Source: Betaproteobacteria bacterium HGW-Betaproteobacteria-16
GTDB taxonomy: Bacteria > Pseudomonadota > Gammaproteobacteria > Burkholderiales > Burkholderiaceae_C
Assembly: GCA_002840835.1 (NCBI GenBank)
Contig: PHCQ01000056.1
Coordinates: forward strand, 1-33,521
DNA length: 33,521 nt
Direction: 5' to 3'
The position numbers were made by a program, and so were the translations under genes. Every line of letters starts with the position of its first letter. Position 1 is the first letter of the stretch. Below the pieces are notes generated by a model. The model did not search any database and was not told where the DNA came from. It saw only the letters and a list, made by a program, of their open reading frames with translations. Below are positions 16,051-24,119 of the stretch, piece after piece.

Positions 16051-17400
16051 ATGGCTTCTACAGACATCCTCCGCATCGGCTGCGCCGCCGGCTTCTCGGG
16101 CGACCGCACCGACGCGGCCAGCCCGGTGGTTGACGAATTGATCCGTGGCGGCACGGCGGCCTGCCTGATTTTCGAGACACTGGCCGAACGGACGCTGGCG
16201 CTGGCTCAGCTGGCACGCCGCGCCGATCCTGAACAGGGCTACGAGCCCTTGCTCGATGAGCTGCTCACCCCCGTGCTGGCCCGGTGCCTGCAACACGGCG
16301 TGCGCATCGTCAGCAACATGGGTGCAGCCAACCCCCGAGCAGCCGCGCGGCGCATTCATGCACTGGCGCAGGAACTGGGTCTGCCGCGCCCGCGCGTGGC
16401 CGTGATCGAAGGCGATGATGTGGCTGGCCCCGCCTGGCGCGATGCGCTGATGATCCAGGTCGGGGACGCCTTGCGCGACCGGCCGGTGGTCAGTGCAAAT
16501 GCCTACATCGGTGCCACAGCCATCGCCGACGCCTTGCGCGCCGGTGCCGACATCGTGATCGCCGGCCGCGTGGCCGATCCTGCTCTCGCCCTGGGCCCGG
16601 CATTGGCCCATTTCGGTTGGGCACTTGACGACTGGGACCGGATCGCCGGCGCCACCATGGCCGGCCACCTGCTGGAATGCGGCGCCCAGGTCACCGGCGG
16701 CTACTTCGCCGACCCCGGTCTGAAGGATGTGCCCGACCTCGCCCACCTCGGCTACCCCGTTGCCGACCTGGAAGCCGACGGCAGTTGCACCATCGGCAAA
16801 CCGCCGGGCACCGGCGGCGTGGTCAACCGCCACACGGTCACGGAACAACTGCTGTACGAGGTGCACGATCCCGCCGCCTACCTCACGCCCGACGTGGTGG
16901 CCGACATCTCACAGGCCCGGCTACACGACCTGGGTGACGACCGCGTGCGCCTGAGCGGCGTGCGTGGCCACGCGCGCCCGGACACCCTCAAGGTCAATGT
17001 GTGTTTTGAAAGTGGCTGGCTGGCCGAAGGCGAAATCTCCTATGCCGGACCGCGCGCCGAGGCACGCGCCCGCCTGGCTGCACAGGTGGTGCGCGAACGG
17101 CTGGCCGGCGTGGCACCAATTCGCATGGACCTGATCGGTGTGAGCAGTGTGCTGGCCGACGACCATGGCCGCTGGATGGCAGGACAAACCGCCGGCGATG
17201 CCCAGGATGTGCGCCTGCGCCTGGCCCTGCGACACGAACACCGCGCCACCGCGCAGCGCCTGCTGCGCGAGGTCACGGCCCTCTACACCTGCGGCCCGGC
17301 GGGCGGTGGCGGCGTGCGCACCGCGCTTCGTCCCACGCTGGGCACCTTGCCCGCCCTGCTGCCGCGCGATGCGGTGCCGGTGCGTTTTGAACTGACATGA
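16051..17400 (+). CDS. AtuA-type protein, DUF1446 domain
   Basis: This is a 449-residue protein of the DUF1446 / acyclic terpene utilisation AtuA family. Recognisable stretches are RIGCAAGFSGDRTDAASPVVDELI at the N-terminus, RIVSNMGAANPRAAARRIHALA, VSANAYIGATAIADALRAGADIVIAGRVADPAL, ECGAQVTGGYFADPG and IGKPPGTGGVVNRHTVTEQLLYEVHDPAAYLTPD. AtuA is needed for acyclic terpene catabolism in Pseudomonas, but its reaction is not known. The rest of the terpene (atu) set, such as geranyl-CoA carboxylase, is absent here, so a different carboxylic substrate is likely. The small C-terminal domain that many relatives carry is a separate gene downstream, now split from this one by a repeat insertion. Confidence 0.85.
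   Translation: MASTDILRIGCAAGFSGDRTDAASPVVDELIRGGTAACLIFETLAERTLALAQLARRADPEQGYEPLLDELLTPVLARCLQHGVRIVSNMGAANPRAAARRIHALAQELGLPRPRVAVIEGDDVAGPAWRDALMIQVGDALRDRPVVSANAYIGATAIADALRAGADIVIAGRVADPALALGPALAHFGWALDDWDRIAGATMAGHLLECGAQVTGGYFADPGLKDVPDLAHLGYPVADLEADGSCTIGKPPGTGGVVNRHTVTEQLLYEVHDPAAYLTPDVVADISQARLHDLGDDRVRLSGVRGHARPDTLKVNVCFESGWLAEGEISYAGPRAEARARLAAQVVRERLAGVAPIRMDLIGVSSVLADDHGRWMAGQTAGDAQDVRLRLALRHEHRATAQRLLREVTALYTCGPAGGGGVRTALRPTLGTLPALLPRDAVPVRFELT
17391..17400 (+). repeat. Left copy of a 10-bp direct duplication
   Basis: ACTGACATGA ends the AtuA-type gene (its stop is the final TGA). The identical 10 bases recur at 17474-17483 across the start of the next gene, directly bracketing a family-1 repeat. 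This has the form of a target-site duplication. Confidence 0.75.
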
Positions 17401-17473
17401 AACTGCCCCCACGCTCACTTCGTTCACTGCCCCCCGGGGGGGGCGCGTCAGTGCCTTCGGGCGGCCGGGCGCC
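17401..17473 (+). repeat. Inserted GC-rich palindromic repeat (family 1)
   Basis: This 73-bp element contains CCCCCACGCTC (17406-17416), TTCACTGCCCCCC followed by eight G (17423-17443), and a CGGGCGGCCGGGCGCC end. Its first half is the same as the element inside the GST gene (7565-7605). It is flanked by an exact 10-bp duplication, so it looks inserted rather than ancestral. Removing it and one duplicate copy leaves the flanking genes overlapping by ATGA. Confidence 0.78.
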
Positions 17474-17483
17474 ACTGACATGA
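17474..17483 (+). repeat. Right copy of a 10-bp direct duplication
   Basis: ACTGACATGA here carries the ATG (17480) of the small AtuA partner. It is identical to 17391-17400, where the same bases carry the stop of the AtuA-type gene. Confidence 0.75.
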
Positions 17484-17851
17484 CAGCTCCCTCTACCGAT
17501 CTCACCGTGCCACTCTGGCAGCTGGCCCATGGCCGCACCGGGGACAAGGGCAACCGCTCCAACATCAGCGTGATCGCCTGGGACCCCGCGCTGTACCCGT
17601 TGCTGCTTGAACAGGTCACGGCCGACAGCGTGGCGCGTCGGTTTACCCACCGCCAGCCCTCCCGCGTCCAGTGCTACGAACTGCCGCAACTACACGCGCT
17701 GAACCTGGTGCTCGACGACGCGCTCGATGGCGGCGTCAACGATTCGCTCAATCTCGACAGCCACGGCAAGGCGCTGTCGTACTGGCTGATGGACCTGCCC
17801 ATTTCCGTGCCCGCCGCGCTTCAGCCATTGCTGAGGCGGCCTGCCGAATAG
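17480..17851 (+). CDS. AtuA C-terminal-like small protein
   Basis: This 123-residue protein corresponds to the roughly 100-residue domain often fused to the C-terminus of DUF1446/AtuA proteins. The mark is LAHGRTGDKGNRSNISVIAW (16-35), with the typical HGRTGDKGN near the start, followed by RVQCYELPQLHALNLVLDDALDGGVNDSLNLDSHGKALSYWLMDLPI. It probably binds the larger AtuA protein to form the complete unit. The start codon lies within the 10-bp duplication that borders the repeat, and no good RBS is left between the repeat and ATG. The insertion may therefore have changed its translation from coupled to independent. Confidence 0.8.
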   Translation: MTAPSTDLTVPLWQLAHGRTGDKGNRSNISVIAWDPALYPLLLEQVTADSVARRFTHRQPSRVQCYELPQLHALNLVLDDALDGGVNDSLNLDSHGKALSYWLMDLPISVPAALQPLLRRPAE

Positions 17852-17907
17852 CCCGTTCCCTATCGGCTCCCCTTACCGCTTTTTCCACAACCACAACGGA
17901 GACTCTC

Positions 17908-18879
17908 ATGCACCATCCTCAACGCCGCCTTGTTCTCGCTGCCCTGGCCTCGCTCGCGCTGAGTGGCCCCGCCTGGGCCCAGGCCAGCTACCCGGACAAG
18001 CCCATCAACTTCGTGGTGCCCTTTGCGGCGGCCAGTGCCACGGACTCTCTGGCCCGCGCGCTGGGCCAGTCCATCACCGAACAGACCGGACAACCCGTGG
18101 TGGCGGACAACCGCGCCGGCGCCAGCGGCATGATCGCCGCGCAGTTTGCCGCCCGCGCCCCGGCTGATGGCTACACCGTGCTCATCACCACCAACACCAC
18201 CCACGCCGCCAACACCCACCTCTACAAAAAGCTCTCCTACGACCCGGTGAAGGACTTTGTACCGGTGACCGGTCTGGGCAAGGGTGGTCAGGTGCTGGTG
18301 GTGCGCAGCGACGCGCCCTACACCAGCGTGGCGGAGCTGCTGGCTGCGGCGCGCCAGTCGACCGGCAAGCTGTCGTTCGGCAGCGGCAGTTCGTCCAGCC
18401 GGGTGGCCGGTGAGCTGTTCCAGCAGATGGCCGGCGTGCAGCTGCTGCACGTGCCCTACCGAAGCAACCCGCTGGGCATCACCGACCTGCTGGGCGGGCA
18501 GATCCAGATGATGTTCACCGATGCATCGACCGGCGTGCCGCAGGTCAAGGCCAACAAGCTGCGCGCCCTGGGCGTGACCTCTGCACAGCGCATGCCGGTG
18601 TTGCCCGATGTGCCCTCCATCGATGAGGCTGGCGTCAAAGGCTACGACATGGGCTATTGGTTTGCCGCCTACGTGCCCGCCGGCACGCCGGCCCCGGTGG
18701 TGCAGCGTCTCAATGCCTTGTTGCACCAGGCCCTGAAGAGCCCGGCCGTGCGCCAGTTCTTTGACAACAGCGGTGGCGTGGCCTTTCCCACCTCGCCAGA
18801 AGAACTGGGCAAGTTCCAGGCCGCCGAAACCGACAAATGGGGCCGCGTGATCAAGGCCGCCGGCATCGAACCCGAGTGA
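17908..18879 (+). CDS. Tripartite tricarboxylate transporter (Bug) substrate-binding protein
   Basis: This is a periplasmic solute-binding protein of 323 residues in the Bug/TctC family, expanded in Bordetella and Comamonadaceae. A signal peptide covers the first 25 or so residues (basic start, then LVLAALASLALSGPAWAQA). The mature part starts with the Bug signature YPDKPINFVVPFAA and continues with DNRAGASGMIAAQFAARAPADGYT and DPVKDFVPVTGLGKGG. Such proteins bind carboxylates, amides or aromatic acids. The TctA/TctB membrane subunits are not nearby, which is usual for this family. An RBS, CGGAGA, precedes ATG 17908. Placement after the AtuA pair suggests it captures the substrate of that pathway. 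A hairpin follows the stop. Confidence 0.92.
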   Translation: MHHPQRRLVLAALASLALSGPAWAQASYPDKPINFVVPFAAASATDSLARALGQSITEQTGQPVVADNRAGASGMIAAQFAARAPADGYTVLITTNTTHAANTHLYKKLSYDPVKDFVPVTGLGKGGQVLVVRSDAPYTSVAELLAAARQSTGKLSFGSGSSSSRVAGELFQQMAGVQLLHVPYRSNPLGITDLLGGQIQMMFTDASTGVPQVKANKLRALGVTSAQRMPVLPDVPSIDEAGVKGYDMGYWFAAYVPAGTPAPVVQRLNALLHQALKSPAVRQFFDNSGGVAFPTSPEELGKFQAAETDKWGRVIKAAGIEPE

Positions 18880-18883
18880 GGCT

Positions 18884-18900
18884 CGCCTGAGGCTCAGGCG
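18884..18900 (+). terminator. Stem-loop after the Bug gene
   Basis: CGCCTGA-GGC-TCAGGCG is a perfect 7-bp stem with a 3-base loop, five bases after the stop codon. There is no T-run, so it may protect the transcript end or pause polymerase rather than act as a classical intrinsic terminator. Confidence 0.45.
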
Positions 18901-18920
18901 CCGCTGACTATGATCCGCCC

Positions 18921-19664
18921 ATGACCCAGGATCTCTTTCGCCAGGACGCCTATCTTCAGCATTGCACCGCCCATGTAGTAGCGGTCACCGAACACGGCAT
19001 CGTGCTCGATCGCACCGTGTTCTATCCCCTCGGGGGTGGGCAGGCAGGCGACACCGGGTCGCTGCTGCTGAGCGACGGCACGGAGATCGCCATCGCCGAC
19101 ACGCGCAAGGCCAAGGACAGCGAAGGCCGCCCCACGGCCGACATCTGGCACGTGCCCCAGGCGGGTCAAAGCGATGCACTGGCCCGCCTGCGGCCTGGCG
19201 TCGAGCTCACCGCCCGCATCGACTGGGAGCGGCGGCACCGGCTGATGCGCTTTCACACCACCACCCACCTGCTGTGCCATCTGGTGCCGGTGCCCGTGAA
19301 TGGTTGCTCCATCACGGCCGACGCCGCGCGGCTCGATCTGGTGCTCACCGACCCCCTGGACAAGGAGGCCCTGACCGAGGGCATTGCCGCCCTGGTCGCC
19401 GCCAGCCTGCCCGTGACCATCGGCACCATCAGCGACGCCGAACTGGATGCGCAGCCCGAACTGGTCAAGAGCATGAGTGTCTCGCCGCCCCGCGGCAGCG
19501 GGTCCGTGCGAACGGTGCGGATCGGCCATGCCACCCAGATCGACCTGCAGCCCTGCGGCGGCACGCACGTGGCCAACACCGCCGAGATTGGTCGCGTGGT
19601 GGTGACCAAAATCGAAAAAAAGTCGGCCACCACGCGGCGGGTGGTGCTGGGCTTTGCCGCCTGA
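18921..19664 (+). CDS. Alanyl-tRNA editing protein, AlaX type
   Basis: This is a free-standing trans-editing protein of 247 residues that hydrolyses mischarged Ser- or Gly-tRNA(Ala). It matches the editing domain of alanyl-tRNA synthetase: the early DRTVFYPLGGGQAGDTG, then the zinc/active-site motif HTTTHLL (H112, H116) and the second motif PCGGTHV (C212, H216). The start ATG 18921 follows the Bug stop by 41 bases, across the stem-loop, so it may have its own promoter. The length fits the longer AlaX-M type that carries an N-terminal beta-barrel. It converges on the cyclopropane synthase gene with a 20-bp gap. Confidence 0.92.
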   Translation: MTQDLFRQDAYLQHCTAHVVAVTEHGIVLDRTVFYPLGGGQAGDTGSLLLSDGTEIAIADTRKAKDSEGRPTADIWHVPQAGQSDALARLRPGVELTARIDWERRHRLMRFHTTTHLLCHLVPVPVNGCSITADAARLDLVLTDPLDKEALTEGIAALVAASLPVTIGTISDAELDAQPELVKSMSVSPPRGSGSVRTVRIGHATQIDLQPCGGTHVANTAEIGRVVVTKIEKKSATTRRVVLGFAA

Positions 19665-19684
19665 AACGCGAGCGTGACGTGCGG

Positions 19685-20908
19685 TCAGCGGCCGTACATC
19701 CAGCGCCGCGACCAGGGCAACTCGTCGGCCATCTGGCCGGCCGGCCGGCACAACACTTGGTAGATCGACACCTCGTCGTGCGCAAAAGCCCAGGCGCAGC
19801 CCGCCAGGTACACGCGCCAGATGCGCCAGCGCCTTTCGTCCACCAGCGGCTTGATGCGCTCCGTGTTGGCCTCGAAAGCATCGCTCCACAACTGGGTGGT
19901 GCGCTGGTAGTGGCGGCGCAGGTTTTCCACATCGAAGGCTTCCAGCCCACCTTCCTGCAAGGTGCGCAGCACGGTGCCGATGTGCGGCAACTCGCCTTGG
20001 GGAAACACGTAGCGGTCGATGAAGCTTCCGCCACCGTGGCGTGTTTCGCCGTCGTGTGCATCGGTGCTGGTGATGCCGTGGTTCATGGCCCAGCCGTCTG
20101 GCTTGAGCAGCTTTCGCACCTGCGCAAAATAGCCGGTCAGGTAATTGAGCCCCACGTGCTCGAACATGCCCACGCTGGTGATGCGGTCGAAGGCTTGGTC
20201 GCTCACATCGCGGTAGTCCTGCAAGCGGATGTCGACGCGGTCTTCAAGGCCCGCGGCTCTGACCCGCTCACGTGCCAGATCGAACTGGTTTTGCGACAGT
20301 GTGATGCCCACGCAGTGCGCGCCGAAATGCTGCGCGGCACGGATCACCAGACCGCCCCAGCCACAGCCGATGTCAAGCAGGCGATGGCCCGGTTGCACGC
20401 GGATCTTTCGCAGGATGTGATCGATCTTCTTCAGTTGCGCCTGGTCCAGTGTCTCGTCACCGTTTTCGAAATAACCGCAGGAATACACCATGCTCTCGCC
20501 CAGCCACTGCGCGTAAAAGTCGTTTGACACGTCGTAGTGGTACTGGATGGCCTGGCTGTCGCTTTCCTTGGTGTGGGAAAACCGCCGGCGAATGCGGCCG
20601 AGCAGCCCGCCCTCCGGCTCGGCGGTTTCTGCCAGCCGGTGGGCCACCGCCAGAATGTCGGCCAGGGAACCGTCAACATCCACCATGCCTTCCACATAGG
20701 CCTGCCCCAGGGTGTCGAGCCCGGGATTGATGAGCAAGGGCAGCGCCGCCGTGTCGCGCAAGCGGATGTCGACCTGAGGTTCCTCGAAATCACCCAGCGT
20801 GAGCGAAGAATCACCCATCTCACCCCAGCGCAGACGAACCGGCAGGTTCACCCGCGTCTTCACCCGTTGCGCCCACGGCAGCAAAGCGCGCTCCACGATC
20901 GATCCCAT
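19685..20908 (-). CDS. cfa: Cyclopropane-fatty-acyl-phospholipid synthase
   Basis: This is a 407-residue SAM-dependent enzyme that adds a methylene bridge to unsaturated acyl chains of membrane phospholipids. Family motifs include IQYHYDVSNDFYAQWLGESMVYS (about 121-143), YFENGDETLDQAQ, the SAM site LLDIGCGWGGL (177-187), ITLSQNQ, and GMFEHVG with the Glu used in the active site. The C-terminal RTTQLWSDAFEAN and RIWRVYLAGCAWAF are also typical. ATG 20908 is preceded by a strong GGAGG on the minus strand. It is divergent from the dsbD-like gene across a 281-bp gap that contains an operator-like dyad. The gene is often under stationary-phase or acid-stress control in other bacteria; that is not visible here. 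Confidence 0.93.
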   Translation of the reverse strand: MGSIVERALLPWAQRVKTRVNLPVRLRWGEMGDSSLTLGDFEEPQVDIRLRDTAALPLLINPGLDTLGQAYVEGMVDVDGSLADILAVAHRLAETAEPEGGLLGRIRRRFSHTKESDSQAIQYHYDVSNDFYAQWLGESMVYSCGYFENGDETLDQAQLKKIDHILRKIRVQPGHRLLDIGCGWGGLVIRAAQHFGAHCVGITLSQNQFDLARERVRAAGLEDRVDIRLQDYRDVSDQAFDRITSVGMFEHVGLNYLTGYFAQVRKLLKPDGWAMNHGITSTDAHDGETRHGGGSFIDRYVFPQGELPHIGTVLRTLQEGGLEAFDVENLRRHYQRTTQLWSDAFEANTERIKPLVDERRWRIWRVYLAGCAWAFAHDEVSIYQVLCRPAGQMADELPWSRRWMYGR

Positions 20909-21002
20909 GCGTCAACCTCCTGGAAGAATGCCCCACCAAGATGAGAGGCCTCTTTTTAAACCGCATGCGCCCGCGTGTGAAGCCCATGACACCTCAATGC
21001 AA

Positions 21003-21025
21003 TCTATGAAGTCGATAGTCATAGA
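21003..21025. promoter_or_regulatory. Dyad in the divergent cfa / dsbD-like gap
   Basis: TCTATGA (21003-21009) and TCATAGA (21019-21025) form a perfect 7-bp inverted repeat around a 9-base spacer, in a short A/T-richer patch. CTAT-N7-ATAG is also present inside (21004-21018), which is the inner part of an OxyR-type site but not a full one. It lies about 95 bp before cfa and 165 bp before the dsbD-like gene. The rest of 20909-21189 shows no clear promoter. Confidence 0.4.
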
Positions 21026-21189
21026 CCATGACCCATCACCCTCCACCGACAATGTCGGGTGTCGTGACCTAATATCCCCGCCATTGCGCTACCAAGCCGA
21101 CCGCAAGGAACTTGGCCGCGCCGGACCTCTCATAAGTCAGCGCGGAGCACACCGCCGCGCGCACGTGCCTGCTTGTTCACCACCCCCAG

Positions 21190-23421
21190 ATGCCTCACCG
21201 TCCACCTTCTCTTGTCGTCTCGTCCTTGCGCCAGGGCATGGCTTTCCTGCTGACCCTGGTATTGCCATTGGCCGTGATGGCGCAAGGCGTGCTGGGCACG
21301 TCCCTCTTGCCGAGCAAGGTGGAGAGCGACCTGGTGCGCGCCGAACTCATGGCGCACGCACCGCAAGGGGCGGGGCCGGGGCAGGAAGTGTGGGTCGGGC
21401 TGCAACTGACCCATGCGCCCGAGTGGCACACCTACTGGAAAAACTCAGGCGACTCGGGCCTGCCCACCGAGTTGCAGTGGACGCTGCCGCCCGGTGTGAG
21501 CGCGGGCGAAGTCGCCTGGCCCACGCCGCGCAAGTTCCCACTGGGCACCCTGGCCAACTACGGTTTCAACGGCACCGTGCTGCTGCCGGTGCCCTTGACC
21601 ATCTCGCCCGAGTTTCGCGGCAGCCACATCGATGTACAGCTGTACGCAGCCTGGCTGGTCTGCCGCAAGGAGTGCATCCCTGAAGAGGGCAATTTTGCGT
21701 TGCGTATTCCGGTCGATGGCTCCACGGGGCTGAACGCGCAGGCGTTTGAAGCCACGTTTGCCGCCGCGCCCACGTCTCAGCCACCAGGGGACAGCGCCAT
21801 TGCGCCAGAAGAAGGCTTCATCAGCGTGTCGCTGGACGGTCTGCCCGCCGCCTGGCACAAACAGACGCTGGAGTTTTTCCCCGAAGCCGGCGGCATCATC
21901 GAACCCGGTGCAGCCTGGACGCAGGCATGGACCGGCGACCGTTGGACGGCACGTGTGCCGCTGTCGCCGCACCGCAGCGACAGCCCCGCCAGCCTGTCCC
22001 TGGTGGTGGCACAAGCCAACCCAACAGGCGAAGGCCCGGGCAGCCCGGGTGTGCGGATGGACGTTCCCGTGCAAGGCACGTGGCCCGCCCCGGCTGCCCT
22101 GCCGGTGGCGGTGCCGGACAACCTGAGCGCCGCCCTCGAAGCCAATGCCGCCCGCGCCGCGGCTCAAACCCCACCGGCGGACCCGTCGGGCGTGCCCATC
22201 ACCCTCTGGGCCGCGCTGCTGGGCGCGCTGATCGGCGGCATGATCCTCAACCTCATGCCCTGCGTGTTTCCGGTGCTGGCCATCAAGGTGCTGGCATTTG
22301 CCCGCCACGGCGATGGCGCCGGGGCACAGCGTGCCCACCGCGTCAACGGTCTGGCCTACACCGCTGGCGTGGTGCTGTCGTTCCTGGCGCTGGGCGGTTT
22401 GCTGCTGGCCTTGCGCGCAGCGGGCGAGCAGCTCGGCTGGGGCTTTCAGCTGCAGAGCCCGGGCGTGGTGGCCGCGCTGGCCGTGCTGTTCACCCTGATC
22501 GGCCTGAACCTCGCTGGCCTGTTTGAAGTGGGCAACCTGCTGCCCAGCAGCGTGGCCACCCTGCAGGCACGCAACCCCACCGCCGATTCGTTCCTCACCG
22601 GTGTGCTGGCCACCGCCATTGCATCGCCTTGCACTGCGCCGTTCATGGGCGCCTCGCTGGGGCTGGCCATTGGCCTGCCGCCGGTACAGGCGCTGGCCGT
22701 GTTCGGCATGCTGGGCCTGGGCATGGCCTTGCCTTACCTGGCGGCCAGCTGGGTACCGGCCATCGCGCGCGCCTTGCCCCGCCCCGGCGCCTGGATGCAG
22801 ACCTTCCGCCAGTTGATGGCCTTCCCAATGTTCGCGACCGTGGTGTGGCTGCTGTGGGTGCTGGGGCAACAAAGCGGTATCGATGGCGCGGCTGCCTTGT
22901 TGATGCTGCTGGTGGTGCTGGCCCTGCTGGTCTGGGCCATGGGTCTGCGCGGACGCAGCCGCACCGTGCTGGCAGGTGCGTCGCTGCTGGGTCTGGCCTG
23001 GCTGGCATGGGCCGTGGGCCCCAACGTCACCCGCCAGCTGGATGCAGACCCAGGCGCTGTGGTGGCCACGTCCGTTCAGGGGGTGAGCTGGGAGCCCTGG
23101 AGCGTGGACCGGCAAAATGCCTTGCTCGCCGAAGGCAGGCCCGTGTTCATCGATTTCACCGCCGCCTGGTGCGTGACCTGCCAGTACAACAAGCGCACCA
23201 CGCTGGCCAACGAAGGCCTGCTGGCGGAGATGGCCAGCAAGAACATCGCCCTGCTGCGCGCCGACTGGACGCGCCGCGACCCGGCGGTGACCGAGGCCCT
23301 GGCCCGACTGGGCCGCAACGGCATTCCCGTGTATGCCATCTACAAGAATGGACAGCCGACCCAGGTGCTGTCTGAAGTGATCTCTGTGGAGGAGGTTCGT
23401 GCGGCCCTGACCAGCCTTTGA
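21190..23421 (+). CDS. DsbD/ScsB-like transmembrane thiol-disulfide reductase
   Basis: This 743-residue inner-membrane protein should carry electrons from cytoplasmic thioredoxin to periplasmic proteins. After a signal segment (about 17-32) there is a periplasmic domain of some 300 residues. Its YAAWLVCRKECIPEEG (C158, C162) is the pattern of the ScsB/DsbD-like alpha domain rather than classic DsbD. The membrane part has about eight helices and carries the two transport cysteines in LMPCVFPVLAIKV (C358) and ASPCTAPFMGA (C481). The C-terminal thioredoxin domain has FTAAWCVTCQYNKR (C661, C664). ATG 21190 has no good RBS; ATG 21238, preceded by CCAGGG, is an alternative start. The next gene encodes a periplasmic redoxin, which is probably its client. 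Confidence 0.9.
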   Translation: MPHRPPSLVVSSLRQGMAFLLTLVLPLAVMAQGVLGTSLLPSKVESDLVRAELMAHAPQGAGPGQEVWVGLQLTHAPEWHTYWKNSGDSGLPTELQWTLPPGVSAGEVAWPTPRKFPLGTLANYGFNGTVLLPVPLTISPEFRGSHIDVQLYAAWLVCRKECIPEEGNFALRIPVDGSTGLNAQAFEATFAAAPTSQPPGDSAIAPEEGFISVSLDGLPAAWHKQTLEFFPEAGGIIEPGAAWTQAWTGDRWTARVPLSPHRSDSPASLSLVVAQANPTGEGPGSPGVRMDVPVQGTWPAPAALPVAVPDNLSAALEANAARAAAQTPPADPSGVPITLWAALLGALIGGMILNLMPCVFPVLAIKVLAFARHGDGAGAQRAHRVNGLAYTAGVVLSFLALGGLLLALRAAGEQLGWGFQLQSPGVVAALAVLFTLIGLNLAGLFEVGNLLPSSVATLQARNPTADSFLTGVLATAIASPCTAPFMGASLGLAIGLPPVQALAVFGMLGLGMALPYLAASWVPAIARALPRPGAWMQTFRQLMAFPMFATVVWLLWVLGQQSGIDGAAALLMLLVVLALLVWAMGLRGRSRTVLAGASLLGLAWLAWAVGPNVTRQLDADPGAVVATSVQGVSWEPWSVDRQNALLAEGRPVFIDFTAAWCVTCQYNKRTTLANEGLLAEMASKNIALLRADWTRRDPAVTEALARLGRNGIPVYAIYKNGQPTQVLSEVISVEEVRAALTSL

Positions 23422-23481
23422 ATGTGTGGCGACTGGTGCCGTTCTGTTGGTTCAGCGTTCCCCGTTTCAGGAGTCATCACC

Positions 23482-24105
23482 ATGCAACGCCGTCCTCTGC
23501 TCGCCATGGGCGCCCTCGCCCCTTTCGCCTCCCTGCTGCCCCTCAGTGCCAGGGCCGCCAGTGTGAGTCAGCCAGCGCCCGACTTCACCTTGATGGACAC
23601 GGACGGCAAGCCGGTGCAGCTCTCCGGATTCAAAGGCAAGACCGTGGTGCTGGAGTGGAACAACCCGGGCTGCCCGTTTGTGCGCAAGCACTACCAGGGC
23701 AACATGCAGGCGCTCCAGAAAGAAGCCGCTGACCAGGGCGTGGTCTGGCTGGCCATCAACTCCACCGAAAAAGCCGCCAGCGACCACATGGCACCGGCGA
23801 CCCTGGCCGCCTGGATGAGTGAAAAGAAGGCCAGCCCGAGCGCGACGCTGATGGACGAAGACGGCAAGGTCGGCCAGGCCTACGCCGCCCGCGTGACCCC
23901 GCACATGTACATCGTCAATGCCCAGGGTGTGCTGGTGTACGCCGGCGCCATCGACAGCATCGCTTCTGCCCGGGTGGGCGACATCGAAAAAGCCACCAAC
24001 TATGTGCGGCAGGCACTGGCTGAGATCAAGGAAGGCAAGCCGGTGAGCGTGGCCACCAACCAAGCCTACGGCTGCACCATCAAATACAAGAGCGGCGCGG
24101 CCTGA
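23482..24105 (+). CDS. Periplasmic redoxin (thioredoxin/AhpC-like) with a single N-terminal Cys
   Basis: This 207-residue exported thioredoxin-fold protein has an RR-containing signal peptide (MQRRPLLAMGALAPFASLLPLSARA) that could be Sec or Tat. The fold starts at PAPDFTLMDTDGKPVQLSGFKGKTVVLEW. The active-site region is NNPGCPFVRKHY with one cysteine (C64), not CXXC. The only other cysteine, C198 in YGCTIKY, is near the C-terminus and could resolve C64, as in atypical peroxiredoxins. An AGGAG at 23469-23473 supports ATG 23482. It follows the ScsB-like gene by 60 bp, so the reductase probably keeps it reduced. The substrate may be peroxide or an oxidised thiol. Confidence 0.85.
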   Translation: MQRRPLLAMGALAPFASLLPLSARAASVSQPAPDFTLMDTDGKPVQLSGFKGKTVVLEWNNPGCPFVRKHYQGNMQALQKEAADQGVVWLAINSTEKAASDHMAPATLAAWMSEKKASPSATLMDEDGKVGQAYAARVTPHMYIVNAQGVLVYAGAIDSIASARVGDIEKATNYVRQALAEIKEGKPVSVATNQAYGCTIKYKSGAA

Positions 24106-24119
24106 AAGGAGCGGCGAGG

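Noticed and set aside
17431..17443. Long C and G run as a possible sequencing error
   Set aside because: It is noncoding, part of a repeat with a matching partner, and flanked by an exact duplication, so the sequence is plausible as given.
20944..20958. AGAGGCCTCT followed by five T, a terminator-like pattern
   Set aside because: A perfect 10-bp palindrome has no loop and the stem is too short; it lies upstream of both divergent genes, not after one.
21445..23115. 556-codon frame opposite the dsbD-like gene
   Set aside because: Its composition is Gln/His/Gly/Arg-rich without any motif, typical of an antisense GC-rich shadow.
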